Assembly (NCBI GenBank): GCA_026415325.1
Contig: JAOAHH010000152.1
Coordinates: forward strand, 1-35,735
DNA length: 35,735 nt
Direction: 5' to 3'
Source of the DNA: Thermodesulfobacteriota bacterium
GTDB lineage: Bacteria > Desulfobacterota > WTBG01 > CAIYCZ01 > CAIRTM01
The notes beneath the pieces were generated by a model. The model made no database searches, had not been told where the DNA came from, and saw only the letters and a program-made list of their open reading frames with translations. The position numbers and the translations under genes were made by a program. Shown one piece after another: positions 1 to 7,915 of the stretch (positions are counted from its first letter, which is position 1; every line of letters starts with the position of its first letter).

Positions 1-962
1 GGCACCAGCATGCCGGTCTCACGGTCGCGGACAAATTCCGCATTACCGGCTATTGCTGTTGACACCACCGGCTTTGCCATTGCCATGGACTCCACAATGC
101 TGCCGGTCAGCCCCTCGCCGGCAGCAGATGAAATCACCGACACCTGCAGGCTTGCGATGATCTGCGGCACATCAGTGCGAAATCCGGTAAACGTGAAATG
201 CCCTGCACGCCCCTGTGTCGCAAGCCGACGCTGCCATGGTTCGCTGTCACCGCCGCCGACCAGAAGAAAGTGCGTTTCCGGCATTACCTGCAGCACGCGC
301 AAGGCTGCATCGAAAAACACGCTGTGGGACTTCTTCCCCGCAAAGTTTGCGATCATGCCTACAAGCGGCGTGTCGGTGCCGATACCGAGTTCCTTCCGCA
401 CCGCGCTTCCGTCAACCCCTGGGTGAAATTGGTCAAGGTCAACACCGTTGTAGATCAGCGCAATTTTTTCCGGCGGCACCTTGCCAGTTGCAACAAGCAA
501 CTCCTGAATGATGCGGGCATTCACCACGATGCAGTCGACCCGGCTGCTGCCGTAAAGCCGTGCCCACGATGGGGGGATGGGAAAACTGTTTTTTCGGTCG
601 CCCACCAGCGCCGGAATGGTCATGCCGCGGGTTGCTGCGAGCACAAACCGCAAAGCTCTGAACCGGTGTGCATGGATCACATCAAACCCCTGCCCTTTGA
701 CAAATTGCCTGAATCGCAGCATACCGTAATATTTCTTCAGCTTCTGCATCGGGAACCGGTACACGGGAATGCCGGCTGTCAGCAACGGGGCAAACGTATC
801 CGTAATGGTGCCCCGATCATTGAAGACGCAGACTACCCGATGCCCGCGCTCGTGCAGTCCAAGCGCAAGCCGCATCATCTGCACCGATCCCCCGGCGCGG
901 ATCGCATCATGGCTTGCAACATGCAGTATATTCAAAGGCATCCGGTCATCGATTCTCTTCAT
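1..962 (-). CDS. GT4-family glycosyltransferase, 3' end cut by window edge
   Basis: About 320 residues are visible; the C-terminus runs off the left edge. The N-terminus reads NILHVASHDAIRAGGSVQ, the usual first strand and glycine loop of a GT-B fold. The second half holds IALIYNGVDLDQFHPG, LVGMIANFAGKKSH and an EGLTGSIVESMAMAKPVV segment, which is the E-x7-E nucleotide-sugar site of family GT4. It should transfer a sugar from a nucleotide sugar onto a lipid-linked or surface glycan on the cytoplasmic side of the inner membrane. The start at 962 (MKRIDDRMPLN) has a weak GGTGA nine bases upstream; an in-frame ATG at 941 is an alternative. It is divergent from the FemAB-like gene, with about 120 bp between them. 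The fold and family are clear; donor and acceptor cannot be read from sequence. Confidence 0.9.
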   Translation of the reverse strand, partial: MKRIDDRMPLNILHVASHDAIRAGGSVQMMRLALGLHERGHRVVCVFNDRGTITDTFAPLLTAGIPVYRFPMQKLKKYYGMLRFRQFVKGQGFDVIHAHRFRALRFVLAATRGMTIPALVGDRKNSFPIPPSWARLYGSSRVDCIVVNARIIQELLVATGKVPPEKIALIYNGVDLDQFHPGVDGSAVRKELGIGTDTPLVGMIANFAGKKSHSVFFDAALRVLQVMPETHFLLVGGGDSEPWQRRLATQGRAGHFTFTGFRTDVPQIIASLQVSVISSAAGEGLTGSIVESMAMAKPVVSTAIAGNAEFVRDRETGMLV

Positions 963-1021
963 ACCGTGTTTGTCACCGTGCCTTCAGCGCGGCACAACAC
1001 CATAGCATACTCTGTTCCTGC

Positions 1022-1050
1022 TTTCAAAGAAGAAGTTTCTATAGTACAAT
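1022..1050 (+). promoter_or_regulatory. Weak sigma-70-like promoter for the FemAB-like gene
   Basis: TTTCAA, 17 nt, TACAAT. The -10 box matches 5 of 6 consensus bases and the -35 box is poor. The predicted transcript would start about 27 nt before the ATG at 1084. This is the best candidate in the divergent gap, but weak. Confidence 0.3.
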
Positions 1051-1083
1051 GCACCACGCTCACAACAGAGCGCTCCTTTGCCT

Positions 1084-2010
1084 ATGATCGCACAACACCC
1101 TGTTTCGACAGACCTCTGGCATACCCTTGCGCAGCAATGCCCGTGGGCAACGTATTTCCATACGCCTGCATGGGCACAGACTATAGCCGCGAGCATACCC
1201 GGCATGCGCGTTCACGGCATCGGCTTTTTCGATGATATGGCAGGACCGGTCGTGCTGCCTGCAGTTGCGCGCACCAAGAAACGGCTGCTGCATACCATAA
1301 CCGAATACAAATCCATGGAGCCCGGTGTGTACGGTGGATTTCTCGCTGAAAAACCGCTCACACCCGAGCACGTATCTCGCATGGCAGAGGCGCTTTGTTC
1401 CCTGAAGCACGGTGCGGGACGGATTGTGGAAACGCCCGACATGCCGCTGCATCTCCCGCCGCCGTTTATTGCAAAAACCATAACCACGCACCGTATAATT
1501 CTCGGGAGACCGTATGCGGAAATTGCCGCAGCGTTCAGCCGGGGACAGAAAAGCAACATCCGACAGGCACTGCGCAAAGGCGTGCAAATCCGTATGGCAC
1601 AGACAGAGCAGGACATTAAGCACTACTACTGCCTGTATCAACAGACACGGCAGCGCTGGTCGCAGGAGCACGGCCCTGCATATCCGCAGTCGCTGTTCCT
1701 GAACCTGTATCGCCACCAGAACAGCGGCGTTCAGTTCTGGCTTGCCGAAGCAGACAGCGCGATCATCGCGGGGATCATCGTGCTGGTGTGGCGGCAGACC
1801 ATGGTGTATTGGCACGGTTGTTCTCTGCAGGCGTCGTTTAAGCTCTACCCAAACAATTTGCTTCATGCTAAAGTAATCGAGTGGGCATGTGACCACGGTA
1901 TCAATTATTATGACATGGGACCGAGCATGGATTTGCCGGGCGTTGTTAGGTTCAAAGAATCGTTTGGTGCTGTGGCGCAATCATTTACCGCATACCGGTG
2001 GAAGACATAG
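1084..2010 (+). CDS. FemAB/GNAT-like (Acetyltransf_6 type) acyl- or aminoacyltransferase
   Basis: The protein has 308 residues and resembles the FemAB-type tandem GNAT proteins found in exopolysaccharide clusters. Visible hallmarks are the N-terminal W-x-x-Y-F-x-T-P-A-W pattern (CPWATYFHTPAWAQ), the basic RGQKSNIRQALRKGV helix, the strand GVQFWLAEADSAIIAGIIVLVW, and the C-terminal INYYDMGPSMDLPGVVRFKESFGA, typical of the 'D-G-x-x-x-x-x-x-G-V-x-x-F-K-x-x-F-G' ending of this family. Such enzymes transfer an acyl or aminoacyl group onto a glycan or peptidoglycan precursor. The neighbours (a GT4 enzyme and a beta-helix acyltransferase) point to surface polysaccharide decoration. Start: ATG at 1084; an in-frame TTG at 1078 would add two residues. 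No strong ribosome binding site is visible for either. The substrate is unknown. Confidence 0.75.
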   Translation: MIAQHPVSTDLWHTLAQQCPWATYFHTPAWAQTIAASIPGMRVHGIGFFDDMAGPVVLPAVARTKKRLLHTITEYKSMEPGVYGGFLAEKPLTPEHVSRMAEALCSLKHGAGRIVETPDMPLHLPPPFIAKTITTHRIILGRPYAEIAAAFSRGQKSNIRQALRKGVQIRMAQTEQDIKHYYCLYQQTRQRWSQEHGPAYPQSLFLNLYRHQNSGVQFWLAEADSAIIAGIIVLVWRQTMVYWHGCSLQASFKLYPNNLLHAKVIEWACDHGINYYDMGPSMDLPGVVRFKESFGAVAQSFTAYRWKT

Positions 2011-2039
2011 CCAGAGGATGCGTCCAAGAGAGGAGGAGC

Positions 2040-2636
2040 ATGGCACACGGCTTTTTCCGATGGTGGCGAAAACGGCTCAAGCGCGAGCTGCGACGGCTGC
2101 GCGAGTTGCACGAACTTGAGCAGCGGTTTCCGACCGCGCGCATCGAGGAGGAGGTGCAGATCGTCAATCCCAAAAATTTACGGCTCGGCAACCATGTCTA
2201 TATCTGCAAAGGAAGCGTGCTGCACTGCGGCGGGGAACCGTGGTGCGACTTTCGGGGCGGCATTACGATCGGCGACCATGTGTACATTGCTCCCAACTGC
2301 GTGCTGTTCGGTGCCGGTGAAATAGAAATCGGCAACCGCTGCCAATTCGGCCCCGGTGTCATGCTGATTGCCCAAAGCCTTGATATGCGCAAAATCATGG
2401 ATGAAACAACCCTTGACCGCCCATCGCCGCCCCATGTGTTTGGGAAAATCGTCCTGGAAGACGGCGTCATGATCGGTGCAGGCTCGATGGTACTCATGGG
2501 TGTTCGTATCGGTCGCGGCGCATACATTGCGGCCGGCTGTATTGTTAAAAACGACGTTGCGCCATATTCGTTTGTCATTCCGCGCGACCGATATAAAATT
2601 ATCAACAGAAACTCACCGTTGGTTATCAAAAAATAA
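2040..2636 (+). CDS. Left-handed beta-helix (hexapeptide repeat) acyltransferase
   Basis: The protein has 198 residues. After a basic N-terminal helix (RWWRKRLKRELRRLRELHELEQRF), the rest is a run of hexapeptide repeats with [LIV]-G-x4 periodicity: RLGNHVYIC, GITIGDHVYIAPNCVL, EIEIGNRCQFGPGVML, and VMIGAGSMVLMGVRIGRGAYIAAGCIV. The end, APYSFVIPRDRYK, is the usual close of maltose/WbbJ-type O-acetyltransferases. It probably transfers acetyl or another acyl group from an acyl-CoA to a sugar. The start was chosen at ATG 2040 because AGGAGG lies at 2031-2036 just before it; a GTG at 1998 would overlap the previous gene and has no such signal. The gene starts 29 nt after the FemAB-like gene, so the two are likely cotranscribed. 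Confidence 0.85.
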   Translation: MAHGFFRWWRKRLKRELRRLRELHELEQRFPTARIEEEVQIVNPKNLRLGNHVYICKGSVLHCGGEPWCDFRGGITIGDHVYIAPNCVLFGAGEIEIGNRCQFGPGVMLIAQSLDMRKIMDETTLDRPSPPHVFGKIVLEDGVMIGAGSMVLMGVRIGRGAYIAAGCIVKNDVAPYSFVIPRDRYKIINRNSPLVIKK

Positions 2637-2646
2637 CGGTTTTTTT
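2615..2646 (+). terminator. Possible intrinsic terminator after the beta-helix acyltransferase
   Basis: ACCGTT (2615-2620) pairs with AACGGT (2635-2640) and is followed by six T. The stem is only 6 bp with a 14-nt loop, and it overlaps the stop codon of the acyltransferase gene. The PAS gene begins 10 nt later. Confidence 0.4.
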
Positions 2647-2655
2647 CAGTGACCT

Positions 2656-3663
2656 ATGAGCAACGGTTCACGTACTACATTCCCTGACTCGCTAATGCAT
2701 ATCGTTGCCGACGCTCTTCCCGATGCCTTGGTCCTGACTGACGATGAATTCAAGATCATATACCTTAACAGTGCGGCAGAAAAACTCTACGGCTATACTG
2801 CTCAGGAGGTACTTGGCAGCGATGTCTCGCTGCTCATTCCTCAAGACCAGCACAACCGCGAGAAAAACGCGCGAGAGGCATTTGTGCACGAAGCGCGCTC
2901 GAGCATTATGCACCGGTCTATCATTAATACCGGTATGCGCAGTGACGGCAGTTTGTTCACAGCCGAAATAACAAGTTTTATTGGGACAGTTTCCGGTCGC
3001 CGGATTTTCGGTGCCATCATCCGCGATGTGAGTGACCGAATTGCCAAAGAAAAAAGGATTATCGAGGACAGGAATTTTTTTGAGGCATTATTTGCCACCA
3101 GCCCTGATGGCATTTTGGTCACAGACAAAGACGGCTATATCATCAAGGTCAATCAGGCATTCCTCGACATGATGGGCTATACCGAAGGCGAGATCATCGG
3201 CAGGCACCCTGAAACATTGTACCCTGGGCAGTATGATCCTGAGCGGATTCCGCCGCATATCGAACAGGTGTTCCTCAACGGCACCATCAAAAATTATCAG
3301 ACAAGGCGGCGGCGCAAGGACGGGACCATCATTGATGTTGAGCTGAGCATCTCCTTGCTCTGTGATGCAGACGGTAATCTCAAAGGCATGGTCTCCTGTG
3401 TGCGCGACATTACCGAGCGCAAACTTCTCGAGGAGCGGCGCGAACACCTTATCAGCGAGCTGCAGGATGCGCTGGCAAAAGTGAAGACGCTGAGCGGCCT
3501 GCTGCCGATCTGCGCCTCATGCAAACGGATCAGAACTGATACAGGCTACTGGCAGCAGATCGAATCGTTTATCAGCGAACATTCCGAAGCCGCGTTTAGC
3601 CACGGCATTTGCCCTGAGTGCATGAAAAAATTTTACCCCGAGCTCGTCCGCGACCAGACATAA
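2656..3663 (+). CDS. PAS-PAS sensor protein with C-terminal Cys4 module and no kinase domain
   Basis: The protein has 335 residues and no membrane segment. PAS domain 1 spans about residues 12-125 (IVADALPDALVLTDDEFKII, then YGYTAQEVLGSDVSLLIP). PAS domain 2 spans about 138-255 (SPDGILVTDKDGYIIKVN, MGYTEGEIIGRHPETLYP), ending in the PAC-type CVRDITERKLLEE. A short coiled helix leads to a C-terminal module with Cys286, Cys289, His316, Cys319 and Cys322 (LLPICASCKRIR ... SHGICPEC). This tail also ends many PAS and response-regulator proteins, but to my knowledge has no assigned function. It looks like a metal-binding or redox unit. No histidine kinase, GGDEF or HTH domain is present, so the output must go through a partner. 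The start at 2656 has no clear ribosome binding site; ATG 2695 is an alternative. It is convergent with priA. Confidence 0.85.
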   Translation: MSNGSRTTFPDSLMHIVADALPDALVLTDDEFKIIYLNSAAEKLYGYTAQEVLGSDVSLLIPQDQHNREKNAREAFVHEARSSIMHRSIINTGMRSDGSLFTAEITSFIGTVSGRRIFGAIIRDVSDRIAKEKRIIEDRNFFEALFATSPDGILVTDKDGYIIKVNQAFLDMMGYTEGEIIGRHPETLYPGQYDPERIPPHIEQVFLNGTIKNYQTRRRRKDGTIIDVELSISLLCDADGNLKGMVSCVRDITERKLLEERREHLISELQDALAKVKTLSGLLPICASCKRIRTDTGYWQQIESFISEHSEAAFSHGICPECMKKFYPELVRDQT

Positions 3664-3693
3664 ACCCCTTTCTCGCTGCACGCTGCTGTTTCC

Positions 3694-6117
3694 TCACAAA
3701 ACCTGCACCGGATCCACATCAAGCGAAATGCTCACCCCTGTTTTTTGCATGCAGCGTTGTGCCCGATCGACAATAGTCTGGGCAAAGGTGCGCACCCGCT
3801 GCGAACTGCGTGCTTTGAGCAGCATATGATACCGCCATCGGTTCCGGATCCGCTCGATCGGCGCAGGGCACGGCCCGAGCACCTCGATACCGGTCCGGGC
3901 AGGGTCAAGCTGTCGGGCAATCTCTCCCAGAGTCTGCGCTCCTGTACTGACCTGGGCACGATTCGTGCCTTCGCAGCGGAGGATGATCATCTTTGTATAC
4001 GGCGGATATCCAAGGTCGCGCCGCGTTTTCATCTCCTGTGTGTAAAAAGCATGGTAATCGTGATGCTGTGCGCAGCGGATACTGTAATGATCGGGGGTGT
4101 AGGTCTGGATAATGACCTCGCCGGCAATTTCTCCTCTGCCCGCCCTGCCGGCTACCTGCGTAAGGAGCTGAAACGTTCGCTCGCTTGCCCGATAATCAGG
4201 AAAATGCAGCGACTGATCTGCACAGACCACCCCGACCAGCGTGACCTGCGGCAAATGGTAGCCTTTTACCAGCATCTGTGTTCCGATAAGAATGTCGATT
4301 GCGCCGCGGCTCATGGCGTTTACTATGGTTCGCACCGTGCCGCGCCGCGATGTTGTGTCCCGATCCATGCGTGCAATTCGTGCTGTCGGGAAGAGTGTCG
4401 CAAGCTCTGCTTCCAGCCGCTCGGTGCCCCATCCAAGCCAGGTCAGAAAATAACTACCGCATGCTGGGCACTCGCCTGTCAGCCCCCGGATAAAACCGCA
4501 GTAATGGCACCGCAGGTGTTTTTCTGCACGGTGATAAATCAGCGACACCGCGCAGTTCGGGCAGCGCAGCGCGGCGCCACAGGTCTGGCAGACATACACC
4601 GGTGCAAATCCCCGGCGGTTCAGAAACAGAATGCTTTGCCTGCCCTTCGCAAGATGGAGTGCAAGTGCCTCACGCAACGGATCGGAAAGGATCGGCACGG
4701 GCTTTGATCGTGAACTTTTTGCATTCAGAGGAACGATCTGCACCCGCGGGAGCGGTCGGTTTTCGATCCGTCGGGTGAGCGTTGCATAGGCGTATTTCCG
4801 GCTTTCGGCATTTGCAAAAGATTCAAGCGACGGTGTGGCAGACCCCAGCACAACCACGCATGATGCCATCTTGGCGCGCACCACGGCCATGTCTCGTGCA
4901 TGATACCGCAGCCCATCTTCCTGTTTGTATGAGCTGTCGTGCTCCTCGTCCACGATAATCGCACCAAGATCTTTGCAGGGTGCAAACAGCGCTGACCGTG
5001 CACCGATAACGACCTTCATCGTTCCTGCGCGGATCATACGCCATGCATCAAACCGCTCGCCGTCGCTCAAACCGCTGTGCAGCATCACGACCGGCACCTT
5101 CAGACGCGAACTGATGCGATCATAGAGCTGGGCGGTCAGGGCAATCTCAGGCACAAGGTACAGGCACTGGCTGCCACGATCAATCACACGCTGCATCACC
5201 TGCAGATAAACCTCTGTTTTGCCGCTTCCCGTGATGCCGTGCAGCAGCAGGGGATAAAACCGCTGCCCATCAAGCGCAGGTTCAAGCAGTGCAAGTGCTG
5301 CTCGCTGCTCATCGTTCAGCACATGTTCCGCTTCGATACAGCACAGCTCCTGCTCAGGCGACAGCCTGAAGGTTTCACACTTCTGTGCGGTAATCAAGCC
5401 GGATTGCTCCAGCACAGAACACACGTGGCTGCACTGGCCGAACCGCTCGCGCAGCATCCGTTCTGACACCCGTCCGTGCTCCGTAATGCAGGCAAGCACA
5501 GCACGCTGCCGCTCGGTGAGCCGGCGTTCTGGTTGTGCGCCGGTTGCAGAAAACCATCGCTCCGTCTTAATCCGGATGCTGCGGCCCGGGCTGCGCAGAA
5601 TACGCACAAAGCCTGCGCGGCACAGTGCGTTGAGGGTGTTTGAAAATCCTTGGACGCCGAGGTGAGTTCTGAGTGATTTCAGGGTGCGCGGCCCGCGTGC
5701 ATGCAGAAGTTCAAGGAATTGCCTGAGCCGGGGTTCGGTCTGAGGATCCGTGCGTGCCTGGTTGCCCTCAGGTGTAAGGGCTGCGCGGTCTTCATAGGTT
5801 ACGGTTAACCCCGGCGGCAGCGCGGTTTTGATTGTCAACCCGAGCGGATGGCAATAGTATTGGGAAATCCAGCGGTAAAACTGGAGATCGGCCGAAGAAA
5901 AGAGCGGCTCGGGATCGAGGATATCGATAATATCTTTAATCTCGGCATCAGGCGTGGACGACGCTTCTCCGAGCACATAACCGGTTATAATCCGTCTGCC
6001 GAACGGCACCAGAACCCGTGTTCCGGTCGCAACCCGTTCACCGAGTGCCTCAGGGATGCGATACGTAAACACCGATGTCAGGGGCAGAGGGACGGCAACC
6101 TCAAGGAGGCGGTTCAC
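3694..6117 (-). CDS. priA: Primosomal protein N' (PriA helicase)
   Basis: The protein has 807 residues, somewhat longer than the roughly 730 of E. coli PriA. It is a 3'-to-5' superfamily 2 helicase that reloads the replisome at repaired or stalled forks. The N-terminal 3'-end binding domain is visible (VAVPLPLTSVFTYRIPE ... GTRVLVPFGRR). Walker A is GITGSGKTE near residue 297 and the DEEH box is near residue 390. Eight cysteines in four CxxC pairs, residues about 508-553, form the two-zinc primosome module. Motif VI is the QVAGRAGRGE segment. The start is GTG at 6117; the ribosome binding site is poor. It is the last gene of the minus-strand run, 33 nt after the UDP-sugar pyrophosphorylase gene. 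The extra length appears to lie in the winged-helix region between the 3'BD and helicase lobes. Confidence 0.97.
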   Translation of the reverse strand: MNRLLEVAVPLPLTSVFTYRIPEALGERVATGTRVLVPFGRRIITGYVLGEASSTPDAEIKDIIDILDPEPLFSSADLQFYRWISQYYCHPLGLTIKTALPPGLTVTYEDRAALTPEGNQARTDPQTEPRLRQFLELLHARGPRTLKSLRTHLGVQGFSNTLNALCRAGFVRILRSPGRSIRIKTERWFSATGAQPERRLTERQRAVLACITEHGRVSERMLRERFGQCSHVCSVLEQSGLITAQKCETFRLSPEQELCCIEAEHVLNDEQRAALALLEPALDGQRFYPLLLHGITGSGKTEVYLQVMQRVIDRGSQCLYLVPEIALTAQLYDRISSRLKVPVVMLHSGLSDGERFDAWRMIRAGTMKVVIGARSALFAPCKDLGAIIVDEEHDSSYKQEDGLRYHARDMAVVRAKMASCVVVLGSATPSLESFANAESRKYAYATLTRRIENRPLPRVQIVPLNAKSSRSKPVPILSDPLREALALHLAKGRQSILFLNRRGFAPVYVCQTCGAALRCPNCAVSLIYHRAEKHLRCHYCGFIRGLTGECPACGSYFLTWLGWGTERLEAELATLFPTARIARMDRDTTSRRGTVRTIVNAMSRGAIDILIGTQMLVKGYHLPQVTLVGVVCADQSLHFPDYRASERTFQLLTQVAGRAGRGEIAGEVIIQTYTPDHYSIRCAQHHDYHAFYTQEMKTRRDLGYPPYTKMIILRCEGTNRAQVSTGAQTLGEIARQLDPARTGIEVLGPCPAPIERIRNRWRYHMLLKARSSQRVRTFAQTIVDRAQRCMQKTGVSISLDVDPVQVL

Positions 6118-6150
6118 AGAATTCAGTACAGTGAAGTAATTACGGTTCGC

Positions 6151-7524
6151 TTATTCGATATACAACGGCGCTGCCCATTGAGCCGGCGGAACGAACTTGG
6201 TGCTGAATTCCTCCGCATCCAGTGCAAACAGGGGGCTGATTTCAACCGCGACCGATTCAGGTATGTCACAGCCTGCAGCGCGCAGCCACGATCGGTGCAG
6301 CCGCATCAGGGCAGCGCGCGCTGTCTCGGGAGAATCAGGTCCGGTTCTGTTCTTCACCGGCGCAAACTCCTCATCGCGCTCCACTGCGAGCGTACAGGAA
6401 CGCTGGGCAAAGCCGAGGGCATCAAAAATAAACATCTCAAACTTGATGCCGCAGATGGTCTGCGGCGCACCAGTCTCAGGATCGAGCGCCGGAATATTCT
6501 TGCGTGCACAGTGAAACGGCAGCCGGACAGCAGGGTCCGTCGCAAGCTGTTCAATGAACCTGCGGTTGATCATGTGAATTGCAATATTGGCGCTGCTGAA
6601 AAGAAGTTCGCCGTTTGGGGTGCGTGCTGCAGCCTGTTCCGGTGACAGTTCACTATATTCAATGCACCCGAGCCTGCCGTTAATCAGACCGATGATACCG
6701 ACGCGTTCATGGGGATCGCTCTTGGTAACGACCTTTGACGACATCTGCGCCCGGCCGTCAACATGAACACCGATAAACAGCGGATCTGCGATTTTGACAA
6801 GCGGGTTATCGACCTGAAAGTAAAAGACCTCGTCAATGCCGCGACGCGCCATGTCGGCAAGCGCACCGGAGGTTGCAAGCGCCTGAATCGATCCGCCGTG
6901 GCCGTTGGGATTTTTGAAAATCCGGTATTCAGGCGACAGAATCAAACGACCCATCAGGTCAAGGGATGGCACATCCTGTTGTCTGCACAGCCATACCTGT
7001 GCAGGATCGAGCCCGAAATATTGGTGCTGTTTGAAAAATGCATCGGTCAGCGCATGGTTATCGCGTGAGGTCATGATATACCATGGCAATACGGTCTGGT
7101 AGCGGTGCTGCAGCGCCCTGATGGTTTCGGCAAAAAGCTGAAACAGCGGTTTCCCTTTCACCGGTGTGATGGGAAAACACCCTTTAGGACCCTCAAAACC
7201 AAGTCGTGTCCCCTGTCCGCCGGCAACTAAAAACAGGGCAATGCGACCCCGGCGCAGATACTCCTCGCCGATGGCGATGCATCGGGCGCGTTCCGGATCG
7301 TTTGGTGGAAACCGCGTGACCGGCACCGGCGCAAAAACGGGTTCAGGAGGATGCTCGGTCTGCTGTTTCGTGAATAAGGCACGGAGCTCTCGGAGCTGGT
7401 GAACGTCGATCTGCTGGAGATCCTCACAAAGCGCCGCCTGTTGCGCCGGAGCTAGACGGTTGTAGATCTTCAGGAGGTGTTCTTGTCCATTATCGATAAG
7501 TAGCATGCGCAGTCGTTGTTCCAT
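6151..7524 (-). CDS. UDPGP-family UTP--hexose-1-phosphate (or HexNAc-1-phosphate) uridylyltransferase
   Basis: The protein has about 457 residues. The nucleotide-binding signature LFLVAGGQGTRLGFEGPKG matches the LxxGGxGTRLGxxxPKG motif of the eukaryotic-type UDPGP family (UDP-GlcNAc pyrophosphorylase and UDP-sugar pyrophosphorylase), not the bacterial GalU type. Further family blocks are FFKQHQYFGLDPAQVWLCRQ, NGHGGSIQAL, VFYFQVDNPLVKIADPLFIG and IKFEMFIFDAL. It makes UDP-sugar from UTP and a sugar 1-phosphate in the cytoplasm. Adjacent galT and GH57 genes favour a role with UDP-glucose or UDP-galactose, but a UDP-GlcNAc enzyme for cell-wall precursors cannot be excluded. ATG 7524 is preferred because AAGGA lies eight bases upstream; ATG 7530 would sit too close to it. 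The gene starts under 20 nt after the response-regulator stop codon, so they are one operon. Confidence 0.88.
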   Translation of the reverse strand: MEQRLRMLLIDNGQEHLLKIYNRLAPAQQAALCEDLQQIDVHQLRELRALFTKQQTEHPPEPVFAPVPVTRFPPNDPERARCIAIGEEYLRRGRIALFLVAGGQGTRLGFEGPKGCFPITPVKGKPLFQLFAETIRALQHRYQTVLPWYIMTSRDNHALTDAFFKQHQYFGLDPAQVWLCRQQDVPSLDLMGRLILSPEYRIFKNPNGHGGSIQALATSGALADMARRGIDEVFYFQVDNPLVKIADPLFIGVHVDGRAQMSSKVVTKSDPHERVGIIGLINGRLGCIEYSELSPEQAAARTPNGELLFSSANIAIHMINRRFIEQLATDPAVRLPFHCARKNIPALDPETGAPQTICGIKFEMFIFDALGFAQRSCTLAVERDEEFAPVKNRTGPDSPETARAALMRLHRSWLRAAGCDIPESVAVEISPLFALDAEEFSTKFVPPAQWAAPLYIE

Positions 7525-7542
7525 CACCATTATCCTTGTATG

Positions 7543-7911
7543 TCAACTCCCAGGGGGTTGTCGCTCGAGCAGTGTTTTGATTTTTTGGGTAAGTCCTTCG
7601 AGGTTTGCGGATTTCACAACATAGTCATCAGATGCCCATGCATTGAGGTCATGCTGATACTCGCCGTAAGCGGTGCACAAGATCACCGGCACGTGCGGCG
7701 ACTGTTCCCGGACTTTTTTGAGCACTTCAAAGCCGTCCATGCCGGGCATTTTGATGTCGATCACAAGCAGATCAGGACGGTGTGCGGTGAACTTTTCGAG
7801 CGCCTCACGCCCGTCTGCTGCAAGGACCACTTCATAGCCCTGCTCCTCGAATTCTTCCTTGTACAGCAACCGGATGCTTTCTTCATCGTCAGCAAAGAGC
7901 AGCTTTTTCAC
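7543..7911 (-). CDS. Single-domain response regulator (CheY-like) inside a sugar operon
   Basis: The protein has 122 residues and is a lone receiver domain. Acidic pocket residues are in LLFADDEES, the phosphoacceptor is Asp52 (LLVIDIKMPGMDG), the switch Thr is in ILCTAYGEY and the invariant Lys is in YVVKSANLEGL. No output domain is present. Start choice: a GTG at 7911 has GGAGGA at 7924-7919 with a 7-nt gap and yields the family-typical N-terminus VKKLLFADDE. An in-frame ATG at 7938 would overlap the galT end and lacks this spacing. The gene begins 4 bp after the galT stop and ends just before the UDP-sugar pyrophosphorylase gene. It must act by protein contact, perhaps on a kinase elsewhere or on a metabolic partner. 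No cognate kinase is adjacent. Confidence 0.93.
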   Translation of the reverse strand: MKKLLFADDEESIRLLYKEEFEEQGYEVVLAADGREALEKFTAHRPDLLVIDIKMPGMDGFEVLKKVREQSPHVPVILCTAYGEYQHDLNAWASDDYVVKSANLEGLTQKIKTLLERQPPGS

Positions 7912-7915
7912 GTCG

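Noticed and set aside
198-1235. Long plus-strand frame of 345 codons across the left end
   Set aside because: It is antisense to the GT4 glycosyltransferase, whose motifs are clear on the minus strand, and overlaps the FemAB-like gene. The peptide is rich in His, Arg and Cys with no recognisable fold.
3745-4707. Plus-strand frame of 320 codons
   Set aside because: It mirrors priA, which has complete helicase and zinc motifs on the other strand. No ribosome site or domain pattern is seen.
6071-6090. A 20-base exact repeat shared by priA (6071-6090) and moaC (11982-12001)
   Set aside because: Both copies encode PLPLTSV in frame on the minus strand in conserved parts of unrelated proteins; flanks differ at once. 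Shared codon use is a sufficient explanation.
5848-6645. Plus-strand frame of 265 codons
   Set aside because: It lies opposite priA and the UDP-sugar pyrophosphorylase gene; composition and lack of motifs mark it as a shadow.
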